Assembly: GCA_964426945.1 (NCBI GenBank)
Contig: CAYRSS010000006.1
Span: 62,001 to 126,000, forward strand
Length of the DNA: 64,000 nucleotides
Reading direction: 5' to 3'
DNA from: CAYRSS01 sp964426945
GTDB taxonomy: Bacteria > Planctomycetota > Phycisphaerae > UBA1845
In this document: one piece after another, positions 8,550 to 18,235 of the stretch
Numbering within the stretch: the stretch's first letter is position 1
Layout of the letters: each line of letters begins with the position of its first letter
Notes under the pieces: generated by a model
Database searches by the model: none
What the model was told of the DNA's origin: nothing
Seen by the model: the letters and a program-made list of their open reading frames with translations, nothing else
Made by a program: the position numbers and the translations under genes

Positions 8550-10952
8550 ATGCTGATCTCGATCAACTGGATCCGTGACTACGTCGACCTGCCTGCGAAG
8601 CTTGATCTGCACGAGCTTCACGAGCGCTTTACGACCACGTCGGCCGAGGTCGAGGAGATCCGGCCGATCGAGGTCGGGGCTCGCGGGCTGATCGCGGCGA
8701 AGGTGGTGCAGCTCACCGAGCTGCCGGGCACCCGGAATCTGCGCGGCGTCACGCTCGACATCGGCGGCGGCAAGTCCGTCGAAACCGTGTCGGCCGCGCC
8801 GACGCTGCACGTCGGCGGCAACGTCGTGTATGCCCCACCGGGGGCGAAGCTGGCCGCGCTGGGCGACATCAGCGAAGGCAAGGTCGCGGGTCGGACCAGT
8901 GTCGGGCTCATTCCCCCGGGCGAAGCGCTCGGCGTGCCGATGGCTTTGCAGGAGGCGCTGTTCCCCGCTGCTTCCGTCGCACCCGGCACCGCCCTGCCGC
9001 CGGAGTGGTTCGACGACATCCTGATCGAGGTCGACAACAAGGCGATCACCCACCGCCCCGACCTGTGGGGTCACTACGGCATCGCCCGCGAGGTGGCCGC
9101 GATCTACCGGGCGGAGCTCAAGCCGTGCCCGATGGCGCCGCTGGCGGAGCTGACGGCGGACGCGCTGGCGCCGATGGCGCTGCATGTGGCCGACGGCAAG
9201 GCCTGTCGCCGCTACAGCGGTCTGCGCCTCGACGGCGTGAACGCCGCCCCCGCCCCGCTGTGGATGCAGCTTCGCCTCGGACACATCGGCCTGCGCCCCA
9301 TCAGCGGCCTGGTCGATCTGACCAACTACATTATGTGCGACCTGGGCCAGCCGATGCACGCGTTCGACGCGGCGAAGGTGGACCAGATCGAAGTCGACTT
9401 CGCCCGCGACGGCCAGTCGTTCCGCACCCTCGACGGCGTGGAGCGCCCGATCGGCCGCACGACGCTGATGATCCAGTGCCGCGGCCACAACGTGGCTCTC
9501 GCCGGCATCATGGGCGGGCTGGAGTCCGAGGTCTCCGCCGCGACGACCTCGCTGCTGCTCGAGTCGGCCAACTTCGACCCGGCCACGATTCGCAAGGCCG
9601 CCATCGCCCTCGGCCTGCGCACCGACGCCAGCGCCCGGTTTGAAAAGGCGCTCGATCCGGTCAACACGGTACTCTCGATCCAGCGGTTCGTGCACCTGGC
9701 GCGGTCGATGTATCCCAACCTGCGCCCGGCCGGTCGCCTGACCGATGCGTTCCCGGCCCCCTACACACCGGTGAGCGTGCGCGTCACGCCGCGTCACGTC
9801 GCCCGCACCGTCGGCAAGACGCTGTCGGTGACTGAGGCCAGCGACATCCTCAAGCCCCTGGGCTTCACCGTCCGCGGCGACGGCGAGGCGTGGCAGGTCG
9901 ACGTGCCTTCGTTCCGGGCGACGACGGACGTGACGATCGAGGAGGACGTGATCGAGGAGATCGCGCGCTACGTCGGCTATGGCACCATCGCGGCGGACAT
10001 GCCGATGGTCACCGTCCGGCGGTTCGAGCCCAACGCGCTGCACCAGCTGGAGCAGGACGTGCTCCGCCATTTCACGGCGTGCGAGCGATTCGTCGAGATT
10101 CATGGCTACCTGTGGTATGCGCAGGGCTGGATGGACAAGCTCCAGGCGCCGCCGGGCGACTGCGTGACGCTGAAGAACCCCGCCGCCGAAGGCTGCGAGA
10201 AGCTGCGCCGCACGCTGATGCCGGGTCTGCTCGCCGCGGTCGAGAAGAACCGCTTCCACTTTCCCGCGTTCTCGCTCATCGAGGTCGGCAGCGTCTTCGC
10301 CCCGCACGAGAAGGGCGACCGGGAGTACCGCCACGCCGGACTCGTGGTCGCGCAGCGCGGCAGGAAGCTGGATGACGAACTCTTCGCCAGGCTGAAGGGC
10401 GCGATCGAGCGGTTCGTGTGGCAGCGATACGGCCGGCCGGTGTCCTTCGCGGCGGGCCGGGCGGATGGCGTTCGTCCGTGGGAGGACGCCGCCCGCACGG
10501 CGATCATCCGCACCGCCGACCGCGAGATCGGCCGCATGAGCGTGCTCGACGCCGCCCTCCGTCGGCGGATCGACGAACACCTCGGCGCGTGGGCTGTGGC
10601 GTGGGCCGAAGTGGATCTGTCCACGCTGGTGGGTGTGACCCGTGTGACCGAGCGGCTCGGGGTCATCCCGCCCTTCCCGCAGGTCGAGCTCGATTTTTCG
10701 CTGCTGGTGCCGCGCGCAGCCCGGTACGAGGAGGTGGCGCACCGGCTGGGCGAGTTGAAACACGATCTGCTGCGCAAGCTGAGTTTCGTCACCGCCTACG
10801 AAGGCTCGTCGATTCCGGCCGATCGCCGCAGCCTCACGGTCCGGGCGGTCATCGGACATGGCGAGCGGACGCTGATCGACGCCGATACCGCCGGATTCCG
10901 CCAGGCGGTTGAGGCGCACGCCCGATCGTGCGGGTATGAGATCAGGGGGTAA
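8550..10952 (+). CDS. pheT: Phenylalanine-tRNA ligase beta subunit
   Basis: This is the non-catalytic beta subunit, 800 residues, the usual bacterial length. Domains in order are: an N-terminal MLISINWIRDYVDLP and an EMAP/OB-type tRNA-binding domain (about 40-150, VVQLTELPGTRNLRGV); the B3/B4 editing region with KAITHRPDLWGHYGIAREVA and GLRPISGLVDLTNYIM; a B5 domain (about 410-480); a catalytic-like B6/B7 region; and the C-terminal anticodon-binding ferredoxin-like FDX-ACB domain, ending LIDADTAGFRQAVEAHARS. The ATG at 8550 begins the canonical N-terminus. The stop overlaps or closely precedes the start of the next gene, so the two may be co-transcribed. Confidence 0.96.
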   Translation: MLISINWIRDYVDLPAKLDLHELHERFTTTSAEVEEIRPIEVGARGLIAAKVVQLTELPGTRNLRGVTLDIGGGKSVETVSAAPTLHVGGNVVYAPPGAKLAALGDISEGKVAGRTSVGLIPPGEALGVPMALQEALFPAASVAPGTALPPEWFDDILIEVDNKAITHRPDLWGHYGIAREVAAIYRAELKPCPMAPLAELTADALAPMALHVADGKACRRYSGLRLDGVNAAPAPLWMQLRLGHIGLRPISGLVDLTNYIMCDLGQPMHAFDAAKVDQIEVDFARDGQSFRTLDGVERPIGRTTLMIQCRGHNVALAGIMGGLESEVSAATTSLLLESANFDPATIRKAAIALGLRTDASARFEKALDPVNTVLSIQRFVHLARSMYPNLRPAGRLTDAFPAPYTPVSVRVTPRHVARTVGKTLSVTEASDILKPLGFTVRGDGEAWQVDVPSFRATTDVTIEEDVIEEIARYVGYGTIAADMPMVTVRRFEPNALHQLEQDVLRHFTACERFVEIHGYLWYAQGWMDKLQAPPGDCVTLKNPAAEGCEKLRRTLMPGLLAAVEKNRFHFPAFSLIEVGSVFAPHEKGDREYRHAGLVVAQRGRKLDDELFARLKGAIERFVWQRYGRPVSFAAGRADGVRPWEDAARTAIIRTADREIGRMSVLDAALRRRIDEHLGAWAVAWAEVDLSTLVGVTRVTERLGVIPPFPQVELDFSLLVPRAARYEEVAHRLGELKHDLLRKLSFVTAYEGSSIPADRRSLTVRAVIGHGERTLIDADTAGFRQAVEAHARSCGYEIRG

Positions 10953-10986
10953 CGACCTCGTGCGAATCGCGCCCCGGGAGCTGCGA

Positions 10987-12033
10987 GTGATCTGTTGCTC
11001 AAGAGACCGGCGATACACCGCGTGTCGCGCACTGGGGCTGCTCGTCGTGTGCGTGGCGGCGGGCTGTTCGCAGTACGTTGACCCGAACGTCCCCGCGCCG
11101 ATCATCCCGATGGTCGAGCCGACGCTCGATCGCGAATACCTGCTCTACAAGCCGTCGAGCTACGACCGTCGGCGGCAGTGGCCGCTGATCGTCGCGTGTC
11201 CCGGCGGCTTCCCCGACTCGCCCAACCGCCAGATTCGGCAGTGGACACAACTGGCCGAAGAGAAAGGCTTTCTTGTGATTGTCCCCCGGGACGCCGCCCG
11301 CCCCGTCGGCGGAGAGGACACGCCCCTGCGTCGGCTTCAGGCGGAGGAGCAGCGGATTCTCGCCGCCGTGCAGCATCTGCGCGGCGGGCACTCGATCTCC
11401 GAGGACCGGGTCTTCATCGCCGGCCAGTCGCACGGTGCGGCCGCCGCCCTGTTCACGGGTCTGTCTCATCCGGAAGTCTTCCGGGCGATTGCCCTCGACG
11501 AGCCGCGATCCGAGCCCGCTCACTTCGGCGACCTCGGCCAGGTGATCGACGCCCACCAGCCGGTGGCGGTCTTCACGGGCATCGGCACCACGATTCTGGA
11601 TGATCGCGCCGATCGGACCACGAAGTGGCTGGGCGAACGCGGCGCGGCGGTCATCGCGCGCACGACGACCAGCTCCGACACGCTTCGCACGCGCCCGTTG
11701 CTGACCTTCTTCGAAGAGGTGATTCGCAACGTGCCCTGGCTGCGGATCCGGGCGTTCGCGCCCGAGCGGCAGAGCCCGTTCGAGTTTCGCTTTAAGCTGC
11801 ACGCGACGACCGAGCCCGTTCGCTTCCTCTGGACCTTCGGCGACGGCGACGACTCGCCGGTGGCGGCGCCGCTGCACCGCTACGCCCGGCCGGGCACCTA
11901 CCGCGTCACCGTCCGCGTGGAACTGCCCGACGGCAGCAACCACCTCCGCGCCGTCGATCTCACCGTGCCGCAGGGCTTGCTGACGCCGCCGCTCCGCGGC
12001 GACGAGGAACCGACCGGCGACGGCCCCGGGTAA
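10987..12033 (+). CDS. Esterase-like lipoprotein with C-terminal PKD domain
   Basis: This is a protein of 348 residues from GTG 10987, which has GGGAG at good spacing. ATG 10936 and GTG 10960 are alternatives, and the first overlaps pheT. A signal peptide ends in a lipobox (VCVAAGC). An alpha/beta-hydrolase domain of the poly-hydroxybutyrate-depolymerase/esterase type follows: LLYKPSSYD, PLIVACPGGFPD, and the nucleophile elbow GQSHGAAAA, where Ser is flanked as in GxSxG. His and Asp partners are not certain. A PKD-like domain (FLWTFGDGDDSPVAAP, HRYARPGTYRVTV) ends the protein. It is probably anchored to a membrane facing the periplasm or exterior. The substrate is unknown. Confidence 0.75.
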   Translation: MICCSRDRRYTACRALGLLVVCVAAGCSQYVDPNVPAPIIPMVEPTLDREYLLYKPSSYDRRRQWPLIVACPGGFPDSPNRQIRQWTQLAEEKGFLVIVPRDAARPVGGEDTPLRRLQAEEQRILAAVQHLRGGHSISEDRVFIAGQSHGAAAALFTGLSHPEVFRAIALDEPRSEPAHFGDLGQVIDAHQPVAVFTGIGTTILDDRADRTTKWLGERGAAVIARTTTSSDTLRTRPLLTFFEEVIRNVPWLRIRAFAPERQSPFEFRFKLHATTEPVRFLWTFGDGDDSPVAAPLHRYARPGTYRVTVRVELPDGSNHLRAVDLTVPQGLLTPPLRGDEEPTGDGPG

Positions 12034-12066
12034 TCCGCCATTCCGAGTAATGCTGAGGCGATCGCG

Positions 12067-12087
12067 GCACGGGCTTCCAGCCCGTGC
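12067..12087. terminator. Perfect 9-bp hairpin between convergent genes
   Basis: GCACGGGCT (12067-12075) pairs with AGCCCGTGC (12079-12087) around a TCC loop. It lies just after the stop of the esterase gene and before the end of the convergent exporter gene, which suits a bidirectional terminator. There is no U tract, so it could instead be a dispersed palindromic repeat. Confidence 0.5.
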
Positions 12088-12190
12088 TGCGCAGGCCGCA
12101 ACTCCGCACTCCGCTCGCGATCCCGACAGGTCTCCGCCTGGACTGGAAGCCCAGGGAACGCGATGTCCGCCGCGCTTCGGGAAATCGCGG

Positions 12191-14419
12191 CTACGCCTGG
12201 GTTGCAGGCGCATCGCCCGCGGTCTCCCGCCCGAACAGCCGCCCGCGCTCGACCAGCACGGGCAACAGCAGCAAGCCCGCCAGCAGCGCCCAGATCATGG
12301 TGAAGCCGACCAGCCCACCGAAGTACGCCGTGGGCAGGAACCGCGAGAGCAGCAGGATCCAGAAGCCGCCGGCGACGACGACGGTCGTGAACAGGCAGGC
12401 CCGACCAACCGTGGCGTGCGTGGCCACGACCGCCTCGTGATAGCGGCCGCAGCGCCGGAACTCTTCTCGGCAGCGCCACAGGTAGTGGATCGTGTGATCG
12501 ACGGCGATGCCGAAGGTCACCGAGAGCATCATCACCGTGGTCATGTTCACGGGAATGGCCAGCCACGCCATCGTTCCCACGCAGACCAGCACGGGCACGA
12601 GGTTCGCCGTCAGCGCCGCCAGCGCGAGCCGCACCGAGCGCAGCACGCCGCCGATGATCAGCAGAACGAGCGGTACGGTGACGCCGAAAGAGGTGTATTG
12701 GTCGCGGACCAGTCCCTGCACGAGCCTCGCGTAGAAGTAGTACAGCCCGGTGATCTCGACGTGGTAACCCGCGCCGAAGGTATCCACCGCGATCTGGCGA
12801 ATCGCATCACACATCCGCAGCTTGTCGTCCACGGCGACTCCTTCCACTGCGCGCAGATTGAGTCGAAGGGCTGTGCCCTCGTCGTTGAGAAACGCCCGCA
12901 CCGCCTCTTCGCCGAAGAGCTCTCGCGCCATGGAGAGTCGCAGGCGCAGCGCGGTGAAGTTGTCGGGCAGGTCGGGCTGGACGATCGTCAGCAGATCGGC
13001 GGGTGACATCGCCTTGCGGATGGTCGAGTGATCACTTCGGACGCGCTCGGCGAGGCTCGCCGCCGCCGCGAATGCGTCGGGCGTGACGATCGATCGGGCG
13101 TCGTCCGTGCGCACCACGACTTCGATCGAGCCCAGCGGGGTGAGATGCTGCTCGATGAACTCGTACGCCCGGCGGACAGTGCTGCCTTCGCGGAAGTTGC
13201 GTACAAAGTCGCTCTCGAAGCGCAGGCGAGGCAGACCGCCGACCGCGACGAGGCCGACGACGCCGAACGCGCCGATCACCAGCCCGCGACGCCGCAGCGC
13301 CCACGCGCCGACGACGGCCAGGCGCGACGACACGCCGCCCACGCCACGGGGTCGGGCAGCGCCGGACATGGCGATGGGCAGCGCGGCAAAAGTGAGACCC
13401 AGTCCTACGGCCAGCCCCGCCGCCATGAGCAGGCCGAAGGTGCGCACCGACGCGATGTTCGACACCGACACCGACGCGAAGGCCGCCGAGGTGGTCATCA
13501 CCACGCCGATGCACGGCCACACCAGCCGCCGCAGGGTCTCCCGCGCCGCCTGCCGCGGATCGGTGAGCGCCGCGTGACGGGCGATCTCTTCGCCGCGGAC
13601 GACGAGTTGCACGCCCGTCGCTCCGGTCAGCACGAACAGGAGGATGGCAATCATCTGCACGATCAGCGAGCAGTTCAGGGCCAGCGCCGCAGCCGCCCCG
13701 AGCGTCGCCACGACCGCCGCCAGCGCCGCGCCGACCGAGTAAGCCGTCGCTGGCAGGCGTCGGAAGACCAGCCACAACGTCAGCCCCATCAGGGAGAGCG
13801 CCGCTGCGCTGAACACCATCAGGTCGCGGTCGACGTACTCGTACATGTCGATCAGCGTGACGTAGGGCCCGGCCAGATGGAACGTCGCCCCGGGGTGGTC
13901 ACGACGGACCTGCTCCACCAGCGACCGGAGGCGATGAACCGACTTGCGCCGCGCCTCGCCGGGCGCGTCGGCCATGTGCAGCACGATGGCTCCCGTGCGT
14001 CCGTCAGCGCTGAGCAGGTTGCCCGCGACAAGCGGATGGGACTTGAGCCGATCGCCCATCGCACGGAGCAGCATCGGCGGAATGTCGGTGAGCGAAGCCG
14101 CACGCTCGACCCCCGGCACGTGGCGGACGGCGTCAGTCAGCTCGCGCAGCAGCTCGCGCGACGCGTCACTCAAGGCATCGTCGGTGTGTACCGCGATCAG
14201 GGCGAGCTCGTTGCTGCCGAACTCCGTCGCGAAGGCGCGCAGGTTTTCGAGGTCATGCGAGTCGCCCGCGACGAAGGCTTCGAGCGAATAGTCGCGCCGC
14301 AGCCCGGGTGAGACGACCAGGCCCGTCCCGCCGAGGATGATCAGGGCGAGCAGCACGATCGGTCCGACGAGTCCCCGCCGTTCACGGGGAAGCTGGGTGT
14401 GTTCCGCGGGCGTGGTCAT
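12191..14419 (-). CDS. MMPL/RND superfamily exporter
   Basis: This is a protein of 742 residues with two homologous halves. Each half has one N-terminal membrane helix, a large extracytoplasmic loop and a cluster of further helices, giving about 12 membrane segments. The first helix follows the N-terminal RRGL (VGPIVLLALIILGGTGLVV). The sequence GIAVDHTIHYLWRCREEF near the C-terminal half matches the conserved motif of MMPL/HpnN-type exporters, whose members move lipids or other hydrophobic compounds using the proton gradient. The start ATG at 14419 follows the TAG of the upstream gene by only 3 bases, so the two are translated from one message. The cargo is unknown. The neighbour with a GT39-like fold hints at an envelope glycolipid, but that is inference. 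Confidence 0.88.
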   Translation of the reverse strand: MTTPAEHTQLPRERRGLVGPIVLLALIILGGTGLVVSPGLRRDYSLEAFVAGDSHDLENLRAFATEFGSNELALIAVHTDDALSDASRELLRELTDAVRHVPGVERAASLTDIPPMLLRAMGDRLKSHPLVAGNLLSADGRTGAIVLHMADAPGEARRKSVHRLRSLVEQVRRDHPGATFHLAGPYVTLIDMYEYVDRDLMVFSAAALSLMGLTLWLVFRRLPATAYSVGAALAAVVATLGAAAALALNCSLIVQMIAILLFVLTGATGVQLVVRGEEIARHAALTDPRQAARETLRRLVWPCIGVVMTTSAAFASVSVSNIASVRTFGLLMAAGLAVGLGLTFAALPIAMSGAARPRGVGGVSSRLAVVGAWALRRRGLVIGAFGVVGLVAVGGLPRLRFESDFVRNFREGSTVRRAYEFIEQHLTPLGSIEVVVRTDDARSIVTPDAFAAAASLAERVRSDHSTIRKAMSPADLLTIVQPDLPDNFTALRLRLSMARELFGEEAVRAFLNDEGTALRLNLRAVEGVAVDDKLRMCDAIRQIAVDTFGAGYHVEITGLYYFYARLVQGLVRDQYTSFGVTVPLVLLIIGGVLRSVRLALAALTANLVPVLVCVGTMAWLAIPVNMTTVMMLSVTFGIAVDHTIHYLWRCREEFRRCGRYHEAVVATHATVGRACLFTTVVVAGGFWILLLSRFLPTAYFGGLVGFTMIWALLAGLLLLPVLVERGRLFGRETAGDAPATQA

Positions 14420-14422
14420 GCG

Positions 14423-16195
14423 CTACGGCTCGCCCGTCGCAGACCCGGCCAGCCGCTGCAGCGCCGCTTCCGCCTCCACGTCGGCCGGGTTGATTCTCAG
14501 TGCGCCGCGGTAGTGTCCGGCGGCGGCCTCGGTGTCTCCGAGCCGCTCGTAGGCCTGGGCGGCGAAGAAGTGCACGTCGGCGAGTTCGGGTGAAATCTCC
14601 AGGGCACGTTCGTAGCGGCCCACGGCCTCGCCGTCGCGGGCGAGCATGGTGAGCACGTGACCCAGGTTGGCGTGCGCCTCGGCCGAGTGCGGGTTGCCCT
14701 CGACCGCGCGCTGCAGGAACGATTCGGCCGCGGAAAGGTTTTGTTGCTGGGCGGCGGCGACGCCGAGGTTCATCCAGCCGAGCGAGTCGAGGCGTTCCTC
14801 GTCCAGCAGCGGCCAGTTGACGATCGCCGTGGCGACCAGCGTCGCGACCAGCGGCTTGACCAGTCGCGCTCCCAGTCGTCGACGCCAGCACCGCCACGCC
14901 TCGACCACTCCGACCGCCGCGAAGATCACCAGCGGCGCAACCAGCGGAAAGCGATAGCGACCCAGCACGAAAAACACAGCCACCGCCGCCGCCATCGTCA
15001 GCGGCAGCACATAGAGCAGCCACAGTCGGCGTCGATCACTCCAGGTCAGGCTGATCCCCAGCGTCGCCAGCGGCGCGAGCAGACCGAAGTGCCACGCGAG
15101 CGAGGTCAGCGCGAGCACCAGCGAGTACTCGGCATAGACGTGCGCGCCTTCAACGTCGGGCACCTCGTACTGGTTAAGGACGATGAGCGCCTTGCGACCG
15201 AGCAGACCGAGCCAGCGGAGTGGGGCTTCGCCGATTTCGCCGAAGGCGCGTGACCACCAGTAGCTCGATACTTCTTTCGGCGACAGCGGGCGCCCGGTGG
15301 CCTGCTCAGCCAGTCGCGTGGCGTCGGTGCGCTCGAACTCAGGCGTCTCGTGTCCGCGCACGAGCGGACGGTAGAGGCCGTCGGCTTCTGAGCCGTTGCC
15401 AATGTAGAAGTTGGGGCCGGATTGGAAGGTAGTCAGCGAGAAGCTGCCGCAGAGTGACAGGTTTCGCGCCGCAACGGGTACGAGTATCAGCGCCGCGCCC
15501 AGCGCATACATCACCAGCGGCATGATGCGCTCGCGCGGCCGGCGACGCCGCAGCTCGATGACCATCCACACCGGCAGCAGCGCGAGCCATAGCAGCGCGT
15601 TTTCACGGGTCAGTGAAAGGAGCGAAGCGGCGACACCCAGCGCGAGCGCGATCCATGCGCGCGGACGATGCTGGAGCTCTACCGCGAACAGGAACACCGC
15701 AGCGACCAGCAGGCCGGTGAGCGAGGTCTTCTGGATGATGCCGTCGTAGAAGATGGCCGGCGCATAGAGCGCCAGCATGAGCCCCGCGACCAGCCCGACG
15801 CGGCGGTCGAAGAGCCGCCCCGCCGCGAGAGCCACGGCCGCACAGGCCAGCGATCCGCCGATCATCTGTGCCACGAGAATGGCACTCATCGAGTCGCCGA
15901 AGAAGCGCAGCACCACGCCCGACAGGTAGGGATACAGCGGCGCCTGGTAGAAACACTCGCCGCCCAGCCAGTCGCCGCCGGCCAGTCGACGGGCCCACTC
16001 GAGGTAGCCGCGGGCGTCGCCCACGGGCTGATTCGCGAAGGGCACGGCGGCGATGGCGGCGAGGTGTGCCCAGCGGACGAGAGCGGCCACCCCGACGACG
16101 ATCGCCAGGTCGAGAAAGCGCAGCGTCGAATGTTCGCCGTGGACGGCGCGTCGGTCGCCGGGTTGAGGTCGATCGCCGACCATGAAGCCGGGCAT
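14423..16195 (-). CDS. GT39-like membrane glycosyltransferase with C-terminal TPRs
   Basis: This is a protein of about 590 residues from ATG 16195. A further ATG at 16183 is possible and the open frame extends upstream to 16360. The N-terminal two thirds contain around ten hydrophobic segments in the layout of ArnT/PMT-type transferases, with an early acidic loop (GDARGYLEWARRL) and a QAPLYPYLSGVV motif after the first helix. The last 140 residues are soluble TPR units (NLGVAAAQQQNLSAAESFL, HANLGHVLTMLARDGEAVG, ADVHFFAAQAYERLGDTEA). Family members transfer sugars from polyprenyl-phosphate donors on the outer face of the inner membrane. It is co-transcribed with the exporter downstream. Confidence 0.8.
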   Translation of the reverse strand: MPGFMVGDRPQPGDRRAVHGEHSTLRFLDLAIVVGVAALVRWAHLAAIAAVPFANQPVGDARGYLEWARRLAGGDWLGGECFYQAPLYPYLSGVVLRFFGDSMSAILVAQMIGGSLACAAVALAAGRLFDRRVGLVAGLMLALYAPAIFYDGIIQKTSLTGLLVAAVFLFAVELQHRPRAWIALALGVAASLLSLTRENALLWLALLPVWMVIELRRRRPRERIMPLVMYALGAALILVPVAARNLSLCGSFSLTTFQSGPNFYIGNGSEADGLYRPLVRGHETPEFERTDATRLAEQATGRPLSPKEVSSYWWSRAFGEIGEAPLRWLGLLGRKALIVLNQYEVPDVEGAHVYAEYSLVLALTSLAWHFGLLAPLATLGISLTWSDRRRLWLLYVLPLTMAAAVAVFFVLGRYRFPLVAPLVIFAAVGVVEAWRCWRRRLGARLVKPLVATLVATAIVNWPLLDEERLDSLGWMNLGVAAAQQQNLSAAESFLQRAVEGNPHSAEAHANLGHVLTMLARDGEAVGRYERALEISPELADVHFFAAQAYERLGDTEAAAGHYRGALRINPADVEAEAALQRLAGSATGEP

Positions 16196-16713
16196 GATAC
16201 CCCGCCGCCGCCCCGCCGCCGCGCGGGAGCCTACGGGCTTCGTCGCTGCCAACCTGGTGAGTCCGGCAAGATCGCCAGTATGTAGAAGCATTATTGACGT
16301 ATTATTGTGATGCCACGCGATTCGACCAGCGCGGGAGTATCGCCAACTCGCTCGCGACATGCGTTGCTGTGGCTCCGAACGAGTTCCCGCAGGCGCGGTG
16401 CGGACGACGAAGCTCGGCCTCTCGCGCTACGCCGACGAGCCGCGCCAGCGGTTGTCTCCGAGCTTCCGAAGTCGCGACGCGACCCCACGCAATAGGCGTG
16501 CGGCGGCGAGAGCGCTCTTGAATGTGGACTCGGCCCCCGGAAATCCGGCCAACCGCGCCAGGCAAGGCCTCGCTACGCGCCGCTGGGCTCCAGGTCAGTC
16601 GCCGGCTACCCCCGGCTGACCGGCTCCGCGGGCTGGCCTAGGGGCTGGAAGAAGGCCGCTCGGGAGGTCCTGGTGGCGGCGGCAGGGCGGGTAGGGGGCT
16701 CGGAAGTCTGCCC
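16196..16713. other. Long intergenic region upstream of the parS pair
   Basis: This holds the promoter region of the minus-strand GT39/exporter operon. The part near 16285-16315 is locally AT-rich (TATTGACGTATTATTGTGATG). The rest is GC-rich and shows only short open frames on both strands with no ribosome sites or recognisable products. I see no gene here. Confidence 0.4.
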
Positions 16714-16729
16714 TGTTTCACGTGGAACA
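16714..16729 (+). promoter_or_regulatory. parS: parS site 1
   Basis: TGTTTCACGTGGAACA matches the bacterial chromosomal parS consensus (TGTTNCACGTGAAACA read on the other strand) at every specified position. It is the exact reverse complement of the site at 16770-16785, and parB lies 375 bases downstream. ParB would load here and spread. Confidence 0.92.
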
Positions 16730-16769
16730 AGTGGCGTGGCGCTGGCGTAGAGTCCCGTGATTGCGGAGC

Positions 16770-16785
16770 TGTTCCACGTGAAACA
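16770..16785 (+). promoter_or_regulatory. parS: parS site 2
   Basis: TGTTCCACGTGAAACA is identical to the Bacillus-type parS consensus. It is separated from the first copy by 40 bases, and the two form a perfect inverted pair. Position just upstream of parB supports a real centromere-like site. Confidence 0.93.
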
Positions 16786-16995
16786 GCCCGGTTGCCATCT
16801 CCGCCTCGGTCCCGCGAGCGCCCCCTGCCGACACGGTCCTCGCCCAGAGAACCGATGGAAGTCCGCCTTCCGGTGCCTGCCGTGCCGCCGACCGCGATGG
16901 GTCCCCCCGCATGGTAGGATGTACGTCCGCACGCCGCCCCCTCAGAGTGGAGTTGGGAGCCACCGGCAGGGCAGCCCGCAACGCCAACCCGGCCC

Positions 16996-17024
16996 TTGTC
17001 ATCGCTCGCCGCGGCGGGTATAGA
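16996..17024 (+). promoter_or_regulatory. Sigma-70-type promoter of parB
   Basis: TTGTCA (16996-17001) and TATAGA (17019-17024) are separated by 17 bases, each one or two changes from consensus, and they lie 80 bases upstream of the parB start. No other strong pair was seen between parS and parB. Confidence 0.65.
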
Positions 17025-17104
17025 CTCGACTTCGCTTCGTTCGCGCGTGCTGCCGCGCCGCCCCGTTTTGGCGGCGCCACCGCGCGGCCAGGGAGGGCGG
17101 ATCC

Positions 17105-18034
17105 ATGTCCAAGCCTGTTCGAAGACTCGGTCGAGGCCTCGATTCACTCGTCTCCGACCTCCGCGGTGAGCCGGTCGCGGCGGAGGCTCAAACCGTCGAG
17201 CGAAGTCCGGGGTCCGATAATCCGGCCACAAGGGGCTCGAAATCCGTGCTGCCGGCTGGTTCACTCCGGCCGAACCCCTTCCAGCCGAGGCGAGATATTA
17301 CTAACTATGATATTGTAACACTCATCGATTCCATTCGCGAGCACGGCATTCTCCAGCCCATCACGGTTCGCCCGCACGGCGGGGGGTACCAGATCATCGC
17401 CGGCGAACGCCGCTGGCAGGCCGCCCAGGCGGCCGGGCTGACCGATGTGCCCGTCGTCATCCGCGAGGCGACCGACCGCCAGATGGTGGAGTGGGCCCTC
17501 ATCGAGAACATCCAGCGCGAGGATCTGAACGCGATCGACCGCGCGGAGGCCTACCGCCGCTATTGCACGGAGTTCGACCTCAAGCCCGAACAGGTCGCCC
17601 AGCGGCTCGGCGAGGATCGCACCACGGTCACAAACTACATTCGTCTGCTCGACCTGCCGGCGGAGCTTCGCCAGGCGGTAGCCGACGGCTCGCTGAGCAT
17701 GGGCCACGCCCGCTGTCTGCTCGGCGTGGAAGATCCCGATCGCCAGGCCCGGCTGGCGGACAGCGTCGTGGCCCATGGCCTGTCGGTGCGGGCGCTGGAA
17801 GACCTCGTCCGTCGCGAGAAGCAGCGCAAGCCGGGCGACGCGTCGCGCGCCGAGACAACGGTCCGTGCCTCGCCGCATGTGCGCGACATGGAGCGGCGGT
17901 TTGAACAGGCGGTGAAGACCAAGGTGTCGATCCGCGAGAGCCGGCGCCGTGGCAGGGGACGGATCGTGATCGACTACTTCTCGTTCGACGACTTCGACCG
18001 CATCGCCGGACTGCTGGGTGTGGAACTGGAGTAG
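17105..18034 (+). CDS. parB: Chromosome partitioning protein ParB
   Basis: This is a 309-residue CTP-dependent DNA clamp that binds parS and organises the origin region. The N-terminal RRLGRGLDSLVSD is the ParA-interacting tail. RPNPFQPRRDI begins the ParB/Srx domain. GERRWQAAQAAGL and ENIQREDLNAIDRAEAYRR are the GERR-type CTP-binding and ENIQR motifs. The helix-turn-helix PEQVAQRLGEDRTTVTNYIRL reads parS. The C-terminal 45 residues (RIVIDYFSFDDFDRIAGLL) form the dimerisation domain. AGGGAGG precedes the ATG. No parA lies next to it, although parA-parB is the usual order, so ParA must be encoded elsewhere if present. The two parS sites lie in its upstream region and ParB may bind there to control its own gene. 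Confidence 0.96.
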   Translation: MSKPVRRLGRGLDSLVSDLRGEPVAAEAQTVERSPGSDNPATRGSKSVLPAGSLRPNPFQPRRDITNYDIVTLIDSIREHGILQPITVRPHGGGYQIIAGERRWQAAQAAGLTDVPVVIREATDRQMVEWALIENIQREDLNAIDRAEAYRRYCTEFDLKPEQVAQRLGEDRTTVTNYIRLLDLPAELRQAVADGSLSMGHARCLLGVEDPDRQARLADSVVAHGLSVRALEDLVRREKQRKPGDASRAETTVRASPHVRDMERRFEQAVKTKVSIRESRRRGRGRIVIDYFSFDDFDRIAGLLGVELE

Positions 18035-18235
18035 ATGTCCCGGTCTGCGGCGTGACGAATCTCAACAACTTCCCACGACATCGCGCACAAATGCGTGGGT
18101 CGGGGTCTTTGCACGCGGGGCGTTGTGGCGTACGCTCCTCGGGGTGCAGCGGGACGGCGGGGCACTGCGGTGCCACCCTATGACACCAACAGCTCGCGCT
18201 CGCGGCGATTATCAGCAACAGCAGGAGATCTGATC

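Noticed and set aside
8487..11105. Minus-strand frame of 872 codons opposite pheT
   Set aside because: PheT on the plus strand has all family motifs; the minus frame is an Arg/His-rich shadow.
16290..16620. Several short open frames on both strands upstream of parS
   Set aside because: None has a ribosome site or a recognisable domain and their composition fits random GC-rich frames.
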